Source: Perognathus longimembris pacificus (taxonomy: Eukaryota; Chordata; Mammalia; Rodentia; Heteromyidae). From it: a DNA stretch of 64,000 bases. Both the position numbers and the translations under genes were made by a program. The DNA lies in the NCBI RefSeq assembly GCF_023159225.1, contig NC_063162.1, positions 95,932,880-95,996,879 on the forward strand, written 5' to 3'. The notes under the pieces are model-generated. The model saw only the letters and a program-made list of their open reading frames with translations, had not been told where the DNA came from and made no database searches. Below, piece by piece: positions 23,491-35,135 of this stretch. The stretch's first letter is position 1, and every line of letters begins with the position of its first letter.

Positions 23491-24678
23491 TACATTCATT
23501 TAAGTACATTTTCAGTGTACTACCATAACTTAACTGCAGAAGAGCCACTAATGAATATTACCTTTACTTTATAAAATAGCAGCAAAGGAGCTATAAAGAT
23601 TTAAACAGCTTTCTATGCAAGTTAAAAACTTTCCATATTCAGAAATGGACTTTGTTGGAGTAGGGGGATTCTTTCTCTCAAGAGGTCTTATTTCAGAGCC
23701 CAAATGGGGTTTCAAATACAAGTAAATAAATGTCAAAGCGTCTGGCCTCTGCTCTGCCACTCTATGCCTGACATCCTGCCAAAAAGAAATTTTCCATTCA
23801 AGAAGGACTGCCATTTATAAAACTGATTTTTTTTTTTAAAAGACATTCTCCAAAAGAGTGGAAACTTTGGGCAACTTTTGACTTTCTGTTCTTGTGGCTA
23901 GAACAGCTAGCAGTCTCTGTAGACATTTTCCACCACTCCAACATTTTCTTAAAAATACGCATTCAGTCAGCCCTTCCAATGTCTTCACCCGCTGGGTCCC
24001 TAGGTTTTTCCCCAGAACCAGGCCTAAAAGATAATTAGGCACCAAGCTCAAAGCTAAGGTTTCTAAAGTCTCAAGTCAAAGAAAGACCAGAAATGAAATA
24101 TTTCAGACATATCAAGGCAGAGAAACTAGAAGACCTGAGTACTGTTCTCAAACACCCCCTTGTCAAGAAGAGAACATTTACCTCAACATTTTGTGCTGTT
24201 TAAAAACAGAGCTGCAGCAAAAGTAACTGCTTCTTCACATTAGAGGATCATTTTCAGCTACTGTTGAAGTGAAGTTCATATAGTTACTAGATAGGGGTCC
24301 TTTAAAAGAACTTAGAAGGTTAGTACAAAGTTCCAGCAATAGATAGGAAAATGAGAGGTTCACTACTCAGCTCCAACCTACACAGGAGAGAGGGCATGGA
24401 AGCTGAGGGGTGGGGTGGCATTCAGTGAGCAAAACACATAGAATATCCCGAAAGACTTAAAAAAATAAAATGACCTCGTGAGATAAAATCAGAGGTAGCA
24501 ATGCAGAGAAAACGAAGAGCTTTCTACAGTTGAACTCTTTGAACTTTTAAAACTGACTGGAAGAATCAGCAAGCAAAATTCTCAGTGCTTCCTAAAACCT
24601 CTCTCTCAGCCCTCACTCCTCTTCCTTGTCCTCAGGGCAGCTTTGGAATTAAATTAATTAAATTAGCTCCCAGTGAGT
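23491..24678. other. Intergenic, start of the SINE-free interval
   Basis: Unique sequence with no recognised transposon or gene. Confidence 0.5.
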
Positions 24679-24977
24679 CTCCTCTCTCCCCCCCTTCTCT
24701 CTCCCCCTTCCTGTCTCTCCCTCCCTCTCCCTGTCTCTCTCTCCCTCTCTCTCCCCTTCCCTCTCCCTGTCTCTCTCTCCCTCTCCCTGTCTCTCTCTCC
24801 CTGTCTCTCTCTCCCTCTCCTTGTCTCTCTCTCCCTCTCCTTGTCTCTCTCTCCCTCTCCCTGTCTCTCTCTCTCCCTCTCCCTGTCTCTCTCTCTCCCT
24901 TCCCTCCCTCTCTCTTCCTCTCCCTGTCTCTCTCTCTCTCCCCCCTCCTTCCCTCTCTCTCCTCCCCACCTCTCTCT
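24679..24977 (+). repeat. Polypyrimidine (TCTCTC/CCTCTCC)n tract
   Basis: About 300 bp of almost pure C and T, built from CTCTCTCTCC and CCTGTCTCT units with a recurring 26-30 bp higher-order pattern. The long Ser/Leu/Pro and Arg/Glu-rich open frames on both strands are artefacts of it. Confidence 0.93.
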
Positions 24978-25074
24978 CGTTATTACTCCCAGACCCAAAA
25001 CTCCTTTATCTAGCAAAAAGGAGAGAGCGAGGTATAAAAAGTTTTATGGTTTCGAGGGCTTGGGCCTTGTTGTG

Positions 25075-25320
25075 TCATTTCCCCTGCCCCGCCTCGTTCC
25101 CCCCTCCCCCCCCCCCCCCCCCCGTTGTGACTCGGAAAGGCCGAGATTTTTGTGAATGGAGCCGAAAGGTTGCTGCGGGGGCGGGACGAGCCCCGCCCCT
25201 TTCTTATGCGGCCAATCACCTAGCGGAGCGCTGCGGGGTCAGCTATAAACAACAATGGGCTGGGAATTTACGGTTTGTTATTGGCTGTGGAGAGAACCTC
25301 CCCAGAGCCTAACCAAGAGT
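25075..25320 (+). promoter_or_regulatory. Candidate distal ETV1 promoter: GC boxes, paired CCAAT boxes, TATA-like motif
   Basis: After a poly-C run (about 25103-25123) the sequence becomes locally GC-rich. It has opposed GC boxes at 25176-25199 (GGGGCGGG and CCCCGCCCC), a CCAAT box at 25212-25216, a TATAAA-like motif at 25244-25249 and an inverted CCAAT (ATTGG) at 25280-25284. This clustering is typical of a vertebrate RNA polymerase II promoter. It lies 2.3 kb before the start exon on the same strand, so it may drive an alternative 5' UTR form of ETV1. No transcript evidence is available here. Confidence 0.5.
25103..25123 (+). repeat. Poly-C run
   Basis: About 20 consecutive C residues immediately before the GC-box cluster. 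Confidence 0.9.
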
Positions 25321-26879
25321 TCCACCCTCTCCCAGTTGCCCTGGATACCAGTCAGGCTCCGGCCGCCAGGAACGTTCATTTTCTTTTCTTTTTTTTAAAC
25401 TTGCTGGGATTACAGGAGTTGAGTTAGTTATCCTGGGAATACCCTGTGGCGGGACACCCCCGTTACTGCTCCGATCCTGGCTGCACTGCACAAAGTACAG
25501 TACCCGAGAGCTCCACTACTCTGGCCTGGAGGCCCCGGGCACCGCCGGGAGTCCTTTGCCAGGGTTAAAATAAGAGTTCCCGCTCAAAGTGCTTGTTAAG
25601 ATGCGCGCGCTGAATTGAACTAGTAGTTTCAGGGTATGCAAAGTGTCTGTTCTTGCTGTTCGATTATTATTTTCCTAATGAACAAGCGCTGATCTTAAAA
25701 AGCAACAACAACAAAAAACAATTGACAATCGAGATGTTGCCCCTCCTCCCTGGGTCCCGAATTGAGTGGTGCGCTCACACTCCATTTTAATGTGTCTGCA
25801 CAAAGCTCCATTTAAGGAAAGAAACTTTGAAACAGAAATTGAGAACTGTAGCACGTTTCCAACCAGCTGAACAGCTGCCGGAAACCTCCTCCGGTCCCGG
25901 GCTCTGGTCGCCATCAGGATCATCAGTGAATTTCAACCCCGTGGAACCCCCTAGTGCTTCCAACGGAGGCCTCTCATCCCCTGTTGGATTCTAGCTGGCT
26001 CGGGAACGATTTGGAGGCTCCCGAACCCCGTTGGCAAGTGGCTTTAGACTTGAAGTTCTCAGTTCTTAGACGTCCTGGGTTATTGTCCTTGTAACTCGAG
26101 CTTTCTGACCGCTAGCCTCCAAACTCTGGGCTCTGGCTGTTTCAAAGCTCCAGAGGAAGTGAACGCGTCTGGTACAGTAAAGCGACACCCTCCGCCTTCG
26201 TGTATACATAACAAAAGCTCAGGAAACGTGCAGGTCCTTAGGACACCCGAGCCTCCGCTCTCCTCCCCTCCTCCTCCGCCGCGGACTGAAAGTACCTTTT
26301 CCCCTTTGGATACGTAGGGAAGACCGGGCTGTTTATACTTTCCTCGCCTAGTCTCTGTACTTCTCCCGATACAACCTCTCCTAATAAATGCCTCTTCCTA
26401 CAGATACTCCCAACACAGATCGTTTTCCTGTCCCATTAGTTGGTTTTAATCGAGGATGGGTTTTTAAGGAGGAAAAAAAATGTTTTGATAAGCAACGGTA
26501 ACGATTAGTGTTGGAAAATGAAAGGAAAAACGTGGCCCAAAGGTTAGTGGGAGCGAGGGTGGACTCCTTGTCAGCCCAAGAGTAGAGAGGCTGGAGATGG
26601 GGTGGGGTTGGGAAGACTCGGGCTTCGTGGATCCCGCCTCTGATTCTACACCTGAACCGTAGAACAATGCTTTTAAGGAAATCAGCCCAATAGTGGACCA
26701 AACACACCAAGTAAAGAGATCTGGCCCCTCGGTAGACATGGTTTCCTCAGTCCCCGGAGCCTTAACAATAAGCTGCGAGTTAGGAAGGAAGTCGATTTTC
26801 TCCGTGTCTTTCCAGGGCTCAGACCTTGCGCTGCAGGGAGAGCCCTGGCTGTGGTCGAGGGGCGCAGGAGACCCGAGGG
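25321..26879. other. ETV1 5' flank, unique sequence without recognised repeats
   Basis: About 1.6 kb of mixed-complexity sequence with scattered CpGs and short pyrimidine runs. I see no SINE, L1 or LTR and no convincing ORF. The open frames on either strand lack any recognisable domain. It may contain untranslated exons or enhancer sequence of ETV1. Confidence 0.5.
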
Positions 26880-27127
26880 AAGGGGCAGCCAGCCGCCTGA
26901 TTGACAGCCCGAAATCTGATACTGTGAAAGAGACGTGGAGCCAATGGGAGGCAGCGATCCATCAGTTTGGATTGGAGGCCCCTGGAGGAGAAGTAGAGGA
27001 AAAACCACCGAATTGAGCTCTGTCAGAGGCGCTTTCGGCTTCCAAGGGGAAGTGCTGGGCAATAATTAATGTTTTTATTAAATTTGGAGGGAATTTTTTG
27101 CAGCCGTTCTCCTAGCGTGGCCTTCAG
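26880..27127 (+). promoter_or_regulatory. ETV1: Candidate ETV1 proximal promoter and untranslated first exon
   Basis: This stretch has a CCAAT box (26941-26945) and an inverted copy (ATTGG near 26970). They are followed by sequence ending in CCTTCAG at 27127 with a strong donor-like GTGGGT directly after. Joined to the acceptor at 27554, this would give a spliced 5' leader for the ETV1 start exon. A second donor-like CAG/GTGAAG lies at 27425. No TATA box at a typical distance is obvious. The first-exon reading is an inference from splice motifs and position. Confidence 0.5.
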
Positions 27128-27487
27128 GTGGGTTTTTCCAGCAACTTTTCATGTCTCTCCAGATAATTGCATGGTTGTGGGTTGCAAAAACTATCCATAG
27201 AAAAGAGGTGTCTCCGTCTCTTTTAGTCCCGTTAGGTGCAAAGCAAGTCTTCCTTGATCGCCATTGCTAGTTTTGCACACGTTTGCGGAGCTGAGCTGCC
27301 CGGGGTACACCGACCGCCCAGGGAAACATCGAGAATGTAAATAAATACATAGCCTCTTGTTCGGATTTTTACTACTAACAAAAAATATGTGAATTGAGAA
27401 CTCTGTTAGCTCTTTTTGGACCCAGGTGAAGGAGGCGGTGTAGGGAGGGTTATTTTTGTGAATGGGACTGTCAGAGGGTAATTAGCT

Positions 27488-27495
27488 ATGCAAAT
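27488..27495 (+). promoter_or_regulatory. Octamer motif ATGCAAAT
   Basis: A perfect POU-factor octamer lies 59 bp before the inferred exon start at 27555. It sits in an AT-rich segment with a homeodomain-like ATTAGC just upstream. The motif match is direct; occupancy is unknown. Confidence 0.4.
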
Positions 27496-27554
27496 TTAAG
27501 AGCTTCATTCATGATTTAAAAAAAAAGCCTAAAAGCCATCTTGTTCCCCTCCAG

Positions 27555-27641
27555 GTTGCTAGAAGTCCAGATCCCGAGGAAATCTCCAGCTAAATGCTCA
27601 AAATATAAAACACTGAGCTAATATTTGCGAAGAGCAGCAGA
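27555..27641 (+). other. ETV1: ETV1 5' UTR segment of first coding exon, with a short uORF
   Basis: A splice-acceptor-like tract (CTTGTTCCCCTCCAG, ending at 27554) sits 87 nt before the ETV1 start codon, so the exon is likely spliced to an upstream untranslated exon. The leader contains an ATG at 27594 followed by CTC AAA ATA TAA, a four-codon upstream ORF ending 33 nt before the main start. Such a short uORF with a nearby main start would allow reinitiation, but no effect on translation can be shown from sequence. The acceptor is inferred from its motif and not proven by transcript data. Confidence 0.75.
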
Positions 27642-27686
27642 ATGGATGGATTTTATGACCAGCAAGTGCCTTACGTGGTCACCCCT
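27642..27686 (+). CDS. ETV1: ETV1 coding exon 1 (start codon, residues 1-15)
   Basis: This segment encodes M-D-G-F-Y-D-Q-Q-V-P-Y-V-V-T-P, the conserved PEA3-group N-terminus. The start was chosen because it begins the known protein and sits in a strong context, with A at -3 and G at +4. The exon probably begins at 27555, after a pyrimidine-rich stretch ending in CCAG at 27551-27554, so it carries 87 nt of 5' UTR. A tiny upstream ORF (27594-27608) lies in that leader. The coding part ends in phase 0 with donor GTGAGT at 27687. Residue 15 reads Pro (CCT) here, while I recall Asn in the human and mouse proteins; this rests on memory and needs an alignment. Confidence 0.95.
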
Positions 27687-28434
27687 GTGAGTGCTCCGTT
27701 TGAAAGTTGCTGTTTATAAACTTGACTCCGACCGGGGTGGGGTGGGGAGAAAGGAAAGGGAGGGGGCAGGGGGTTGGGACTGCAGATACTTTATCTGCTT
27801 TGTTGCCACTGTAGGGCGACTCTGCCTCTAGCAGTCCCATCTTCAAAATGAGCTTACCTTTCAGTGGTTTGGATAAGGCATAGTTGTTTTTTTTAATACC
27901 CCCCCCCCCCCTTTTCCAGATTAAAGTTCCCTTCATGCGTGGAAGCAGAGAGGGAGGGCAGCAGCTGCTGGCCTCAAAGTTTGTGGCTGGGTTTCTCTGC
28001 CACATGGAAAAGAATGAAGTTGAGACAAACGCTGACACTTTTTGTTTACATGGGGTGATTTTGGATTTTGTTACTTTTTCCCCCTCTCTTTTTTTTCTCT
28101 CTCTCTTTTTCTCTCTCGCTTTCTTTTTCTCCACTGTTGATAGTTCTTTTGGGAGAGGTGCTGAGAGAGAATAAAATCCATGGCATTTTAATCTAGTGTT
28201 CATCCAACCAAAAAAAGAGAGAAAAGACTAAGTGTTAGAGCTTAATGTTTGGATGCTGAGATGCCATGAATATATATGACTGATAAACAGTAGTGTTAAG
28301 ATCAGCATTGGGAAACCACTCACTTGCTGCTGAATTTCCAGCCTTACAGGAAAATGAAGGCAGAAAATGAATATTAGAAGTGATCTTATCAACTTCTATT
28401 TAGAGAGAGGATCAGTAGGCTTATGTTATATATG

Positions 28435-28470
<36 letters not shown>

Positions 28471-28529
28471 TTAAAGGATTTTTATCTTAAAGGATTCTAT
28501 TAAAGGATTTTTATCTTTCCCTTTTGTAG
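27687..28529 (+). other. ETV1: ETV1 intron 1
   Basis: The intron is 842-843 bp, GTGAGT...TTGTAG. It holds a 13-base C run (about 27899-27911), a CT-rich stretch (about 28080-28130) and a (TG)n run (about 28434-28468). No transposon was seen. ORFs here are open by composition only. Confidence 0.85.
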
Positions 28530-28617
28530 AGTCAGCGTGGGAGAAATTGTAACGAGAAACCAACAAATGTCAGGAAAAGAAAATTCATTAACAGAGATCT
28601 GGCTCATGACTCAGAAG
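28530..28617 (+). CDS. ETV1: ETV1 coding exon 2 (residues 16-44 plus first base of 45)
   Basis: This 88-bp exon reads from S16 to E44 and ends with the first base of codon 45. It carries the basic run R-K-R-K at residues 30-33, then F-I-N-R-D-L-A-H-D-S-E leading into the acidic activation region. The acceptor is TTTTGTAG ending at 28529 and the donor is GTGAGG at 28618. It follows coding exon 1 in phase 0 and leaves phase 1, which fits the next exon exactly. The translation matches ETV1 as I remember it across its whole length. ETV4 and ETV5 share the layout but differ in residues, so ETV1 is the best assignment. The upstream intron is only 842 bp. Confidence 0.97.
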
Positions 28618-30059
28618 GTGAGGTTTGATTTTTGAGCAGAACCCCCCCCCCGCCCCCCCCACACTGCCCTTTATCTACACACTTTCTACTCTTAGAAGCA
28701 AGGGGAACACTTCAGTATTATCGTAAAATTAAGCAACTTTGAAATTACTGAATTTAACTGAGACTTTTACTTGGAGCAATTTACATAATGGGTCAATTTG
28801 CACTGGTGAATATTTTATGTTCCTGCCACAAAGGAGGAAATAAAAACTTAACAGTGACATTCTTCTTCAATCATCCTTTTATATTTATTCTTGTCCATAT
28901 GGCTTATAACGAATCTCCTACATTAAGATAACAATTGTTAAATATCCAACACAGTAGGACAAAATAAGCAGTCAGGTACATTGCTTATCTCTTTCAATAT
29001 TATTACAAGTTAAATAGCATAAATGATTGGTTTTTCCTTTACTTTATAGTGAAGTCATGTTGTTATCAGATTTTTTTATGAGTGAGTTTGATGACTACAT
29101 TGTAAAGTCATAACATCTTGTTAATAGGCCTTAAAGTGTTCACTGAGTCATACTTAAGGCATAATTATTAATTACACTTTTTGGGAATTAGGTGGCAGAT
29201 TTCTTATGAATTGTTGGTAAGAGATCTGTATATTAAGTTATTTCGACTATATGGGGGCATTCATGATGACATGAAGATACTCTTGATTTTTTCGAAATTA
29301 AAGTTCAGTTTGAAATTTAAATTTATGTATACTGAATTCAGAAACTTCCCCAAATCTTCATACTTTAGTTGGATACCTCTCTTTCTCTTCTATATGGCAA
29401 GATACACGTTTTGGACTTGACTATATACAGAAGCTAAAGGCTTATCTATCTTTGGCTTTCAAAATTTCATTAATGTAAAACTTTTGCTTTAAGAACTTGT
29501 ATTTGAAGTTGTCCCCTTTAGCTTTGAAGCATTAGATCTGAAAACATATTTCCTGAGAACCCAAGTCCTATTAACGTCTTGTACTAGATTCAAAAGATAG
29601 AAATAAAGCTTCTACAATCTTCCTAATCTTTTCCCTACTCTTTTACTTTAGCAAGAGTTGATTATATTTAAAATAGGTTTCTGCTAACAGACCACCTTTT
29701 ACTTCAGCCTTTCTGTGACTTTTATTGCATATGTTGTGTGTGTGTGTATGTGTGTGTGTGTTTGTGTGTGTGTGTTGATATTTCTGAGCTTAAGTTGTTT
29801 GTTAAGGAGGAAAATAAAAAGGGAAGATAAATGACTATTACTTGCCTGGAGAATTTCTTAAAGGGTACCCTAATAGGCATGAAAAGTTGGTAGGATTGTT
29901 GAGATGTTTGAATAAGAATCCTATTTTCTTTTCCATCAACTCCCTGTCCTCAAATTAATACTTGATGACAATTTCATGACAAACACATTTGCATTTAATG
30001 AAGCCCAAAGTTCTGAAAATCTTATGTTTATGTCTTTGACTTTTATTTTATTTTTTCAG
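28618..30059 (+). other. ETV1: ETV1 intron 2
   Basis: This 1442-bp intron runs GTGAGG...TTCAG. It contains an interrupted C run (about 28642-28660) close to the donor, and an interrupted (TG)n (about 29735-29773). The remainder is AT-rich unique sequence with no recognised SINE or LINE. Confidence 0.85.
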
Positions 30060-30107
30060 AACTGTTTCAAGATCTAAGTCAATTACAGGAAACATGGCTT
30101 GCAGAAG
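30060..30107 (+). CDS. ETV1: ETV1 coding exon 3 (48-bp exon, residues 45-60, acidic activation helix)
   Basis: This 48-bp exon completes E45 and encodes L-F-Q-D-L-S-Q-L-Q-E-T-W-L-A-E, then gives the first base of A61. These residues form the amphipathic core of the PEA3-group acidic activation domain. In the literature on this family, the aromatic and leucine positions (here F47, L50, L53, W57, L58) contact coactivators such as MED25. The acceptor is TTTTTTCAG ending at 30059 and the donor is GTAAGG at 30108. Entry and exit are both phase 1, so skipping this exon would delete 16 residues without a frameshift and remove the helix. Its small size makes it easy for gene finders to miss. Confidence 0.97.
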
Positions 30108-33100
30108 GTAAGGCAAAAAAAGGGAGGAGGGAAGAAGCAACTCTAGAAATGGAAAAAAAAAAAAAGAAAAAGAAAAAAGAAACCCTAAACTTGCTGTCTT
30201 AATGTTCAGCCCAATTAATTGAGCTCTAAAAGAGCCACCTCATGTGTCATGCATACATTAGAGCCTCTGATGAGTTTGTCTTTGGGGACTCTGGGGCTGT
30301 ACTACCCAGTGTCATCACAAATTACCAGGAGAAATTGCTTCCAGCTCACAATCACATCTGCTTTTGGCAAGAACTAATGCACCAAGACTTCAAGTTCTAA
30401 GTCTCTGTTCAGATTTTAATTGCAATTGATCAGGTTTATATTATTGTACCTCGAGAGACCTCCTAGAGCCAGAGCCCGGCTGGCTTGCTGTTTCCTTTAG
30501 AGCAGCGCATGTCATTATTTGGTGTTCTGGTGGAGGACTTTGCTGATGGCAGAAATTAGTTTCTCTGGGTTCATCAGGACGGGATGCTTCAAGATTTAAG
30601 TGCAAGTGTCTTCTTTCCGCCCTGCTCACAACACAGAACATTAGGTGTGTATTCAATACTTAGGAAATCTATGGGTTTAAAGTAAATCTTGAGGGGATTT
30701 GAGGATTAAAAAATGTCTATCATGTATTACTATTCATGTGATGTTTATTGAAATTGACTTTTACTATTTTGTCACTTTTATTAGGATTTATTTAATATGT
30801 CAAGGAGATGTTGAAAAGAACTTGGAATTATTTTTGATGGAATTTTATTTTGTGCAACTTTATATATGTAGGAAGAATAACCCTGCTTCAGTTAAAGCTT
30901 TGTACATTTTCAAAAAATGCCTGCATTTGAGGAATTTTTTTTGGTTGGTCCTTATAATTTGAATCTCTTTTTGGACTTGATATGTTAAAGGATGCATTAG
31001 TTTTATGATTTGATGTGTGAGGAACAGAAAGAGACAGTTATAGATGTTTAAACATTAAGTGTAATTGTGTTTGTGTTTTCACATTCTATGAGAAACCGGG
31101 TTTTTGGAACTGATTTGAAGATGGCTAAAAGTAGAGAGAGGGTCTCTGAATTTAATTCAAGTGTTGTGGAGCTACTTTAAGCTGACTGAAGCATTTTATC
31201 CGTTTTATCTGGTGGTCTTGAATACAGTTGCACAGGTTGCTTTTAGCATGTAAAGTAAGTTTCTTTGTGTTGATGACATTCTAGCTCTCCAAAAAGCTTT
31301 TTATACTCTTTATGAACCATTAAGTTAAATAGCTTGCTTGATAGTCTTTTGAAAGTGTGATTATACTTGTATGTTAATGAAAGGTAAGTATTAATGAAAG
31401 TTTTGGGTATTCTTAAAGGTCATTTTTGCTTGTCTATAAATGCAACTTATTGCAATAGATTACTTATATCGGAACATGAGCCATATATTTGAACATAACT
31501 TTTATGGAAAACTTGCAGATGTTGTTTTATTAACTTTTATTTCTTAATTTTGCAAAAGTTCATGTTGAGAGGACTTATATTTATGGGAGAATTTACTCAC
31601 TCAAAATAACTTAAAATGCCTGTTTTCGTTATTGTGAAGGTTTGTTTGTTCTTAAGATGTTTAATTCTGATTGATTCCAAGTCAGTGCACTTTATAGAAG
31701 ATTTGAATATGCATAGCAACTCTGTTTCTGGAATTTTAAACTGAGGAATCTGTGGCAGAGTTTCTATTTTATAATCAGTTTTAGTACATCTTTTTTAAAC
31801 TTTAGACTTGTTTTGTATCTTGTAGCCTTAGACAAATGATTTGAATAATTAATCTGAATTTGTCTTTGAAAATTATATGGAATATTCTTATCTGTCATTA
31901 TGAACATGACTGTAAATAAATCTGGAAATGTATATTTATATGAAATGAGCTTAGAAAATGACTACTGTACTTGGAGAAACATAGGCATTTACTTAGAAAA
32001 TAATTCATAAGCTTAATTAAATTCAGAAATTAATCTTGAGTGTTTTATTGAATACCCAGGTGTGCAACTATTTACAAACTGTGAATAAGATTGCATTTTA
32101 GAATAATTTAAACATCTTCAAAGTAGTTTACATTAATTTATCAAATCATGATATAAGCAAAATAAGTTTAATTTAATAATGTTTTCTTACTGCTAATGGG
32201 CTCCACATTCATTTTTCTTTTTAGCAATTAAGTATAATTATTTTTTGCCGGCTATTTTAACTTAACTTATCCCATTCCTTGATCAATATTGGCTAAGGAG
32301 GGATCCCCATTTCCCTAGTTTATTTGTAGCTAAATTTGTCCTTCTGGATATCCAGAAACTAAAACATTGCTAAATTGGCACACTATGAACCATATATATA
32401 TTTCTTTTCATAATCTTCAGAAGTCAAGCAAATGACCATGGAATCTAAGGCATCTTGACCTTTAAAAAAAAAAAAAAGATCATTGGCAATTAACCAAGTT
32501 CTCTCATGAGTTAGAATCTCACTGGGAGGTTAAACAGGTCTAAAAATCTTATTAGACAGGAGACTCAAGTTAGTTGTGTTGATAGTCATGTTTAAAAAAA
32601 TAATCAGAGTCCCTAAATAGTTAAAAATGCTACATCTTAGCATTTTTATTTTTTTTTTCTGAAAGAACTTTTACAATTTGTATGGTGACATATGTGTTAG
32701 TCATAAGTAGATTATATTATGGATTTATCTCTAAGGGGAAGTTGAGATAGATAAGACATGGCTATTTGAGTTGAGGTTGGAACCAGAACTAGTATTTTTT
32801 GATTCAGTGAAGTCCTCTGAAAAACACATTTCATTGGCCTCCCCTCCCAAATTCATTTCTACACAGGGAATTAAAATGTGTTTGTAAAGAATATAACTTT
32901 ACATTAATTTCACTTTCCAAGCACTAACTTTGTAATTTGAAAGTTTTAACCAAACATACCAATGCTTAAAATAATCACTTTATTCTGAAGAAAATGGAAA
33001 ACATAATGTTTTAAAGATTATGGAAGTAGATTTTTTTAAATGAGAGAATCTTCCTATTATAAATTTTAACATGGCTACTTTATATATTACTGTTTTATTG

Positions 33101-34984
33101 TGTACAATTCTTTATTGATCCTTTGACTTTTGAAATAGATTCCTACTGACAGAAAGACAATTGGAATTATTTGATCCCATGGAATAAGTTCAAACCTAAT
33201 TCTAGCAACACCATAGTAACTTCTGGTTCTAAATCAGCTTTTTAGCACTTTTGGTGACTGACATCCTAAAATGTCATAGTTAAAACATAACCTTTAACAT
33301 CAGGGACAGAAATAGAAGGATGTGAAAAACAGAGTTAAGAAAAGGATTACATTCTTCTGAACTTGATTCTCCAAACTGACTCCTTACACAGAGCTTAAAG
33401 AGAAATAATAAATTCAAGCATACAGCTAATGCAAATACACAGCTTTTACTTTTGAGTGTTATTTTGCTACAGGTCTAGATCTTAATTTTTTAAGGAAAAA
33501 GTTAGCCCTTGATTTGCTGCCATCAGAGCGAAATATTTGCTAGTATTATATACAGGGAAGTACCCTAACTTCTATCTCCGAGAACTATCTTCCTATACCA
33601 ACTGTATTATTACTGCATTTTTCCCTTTTGTTTTTATGTAACCTTCAAATGATGATCAAGTTCAAAGACTGATGCTAAATTCATATTCAAGATCATTGTA
33701 ACAAGATTTCTTAAACCATGTATGCTGCTGTCACTCAGTGTGTGACATCCACAATACAGAGCAGTCACCAGGCACTTATTTTTATTGTTCACAAATTCTG
33801 TTTCTTTTCTCCATAGAACATGACATTGCATATGGGCTCCTGTGTCTTTTACATTCTTTTTGGCACATAAAGTGAAGTAAAGAATAAGAACTAAAATGTA
33901 AATTGTGTGTGTTACACAAAACAGGAAGTGAGAATTCAGCATTAAATTCAGAAGCCCATAAATATTCTTAGGCTTGAGCAAGAGTTCATTCATGTTGAGT
34001 GTATACTGTTGTATAGTATATCAGGAAACATTGTAAAATATTAAAGACTTCTTATTTGGACTTAGAATTAACAGAATGAATATGTTTTCTTTCTAAATAT
34101 TTAAAATATGAATTTTTTCATCTAAGTTTGTTTTACAAATTAGTAAATTTTCTTTTTGAATGGAAAAACTAGATTTGGTGCAGTATAGTGTAGTTTTTCT
34201 AGAAGATCCTAAAAACGTCAAATAAATGTTCCTAAGATTTTTCTAGTTCAGTAACAGGAAATGTGTAATTTCTTGCATTTCAGAGTTTAACTTTATTTCT
34301 TTGACTTTCACACAGTCTTGCAGTTGTTATTAATAATAGTCAGACATGTAGCATTACTGAGAGTAGTTGGCTACAAACAACAGCTAGTTGTCTCTGAGTT
34401 TCCCTTCAGTTTTCAAGCCAGCATAGGTCAATTTAGTTAGAAATTGAAGCTGATTTGAGACTCAAGACAATTAAAACCTCATGGTTTCTTTCTTTTACAG
34501 CATGTCCAAACTACTTACAAAGTATTAAAGGTGTCTTTGTCATGGGAAATGCCCCTTCTCCCTTTTTTGTCTGCTTATATTTGTTTATACTTGGGCATTA
34601 ATTAATGCTTTTACATGGATACAGTCATTTTCATGTTAAAACCGGATATGCTATAAAACTAGGCTTAGTGGACTCCTGATTATTTTGTTCCATAGTCTGA
34701 GGTTTATTTTAGAATTAAGTACCACTGTGCAAAGATTAATTTTCTTATTCTTTTACTTAAAAAATAAAACTTTTATGTCTTTAGAAAAGTTTGTCTCTAG
34801 CCCTTTGATTCGGAGTGAAATGCTACAGAGCTCCATAGTTTTTCATTATCTTCTTATGATAGAAGCTTGTAATAATAAGCAAGAAAAGCAAGACATTGTT
34901 TTAATTTTTTTCTTTGTAGTGCTGACGGTCAAACTGAAGTCCTCTTTTATCCTAAACTAATGATCTTCTACATAGTTGTGCCCC

Positions 34985-35135
34985 AACTCCCTTCCTTCCT
35001 TCCTTCCTTCCTTCCTTCCTTCCTTCCTTCCTTCCTTCCTTCCTTCCTTCCTTCCTTCCTTCCTTCCTCCCTCCCTCCCTCCCTCCCTCTCTCCCTCCCT
35101 CCCTCCCTTCCTTCCTTCCTTCCTTCCTTCCTTCT
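34985..35135 (+). repeat. (CTTC)n/(CCTC)n microsatellite
   Basis: A CTTC array grades into CCTC and back to CTTC; on the minus strand this is GAAG/GGAA. Long open frames across it are artefacts. Confidence 0.95.

Noticed and set aside
24585..25312. Overlapping open frames of 100-163 codons on both strands
   Set aside because: They are rich in Ser/Leu/Pro or Arg/Glu/Gly because they read through the pyrimidine tract; they lack domains and coding-like composition outside the repeat.
26682..27062. 126-codon minus-strand open frame in the ETV1 5' flank
   Set aside because: GC-rich region favours chance open frames; no recognisable protein.
27679..28203. 174-codon minus-strand open frame across coding exon 1 and intron 1
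   Set aside because: Antisense to a confirmed exon-intron junction, no recognised domain, and passes through low-complexity C and CT runs.
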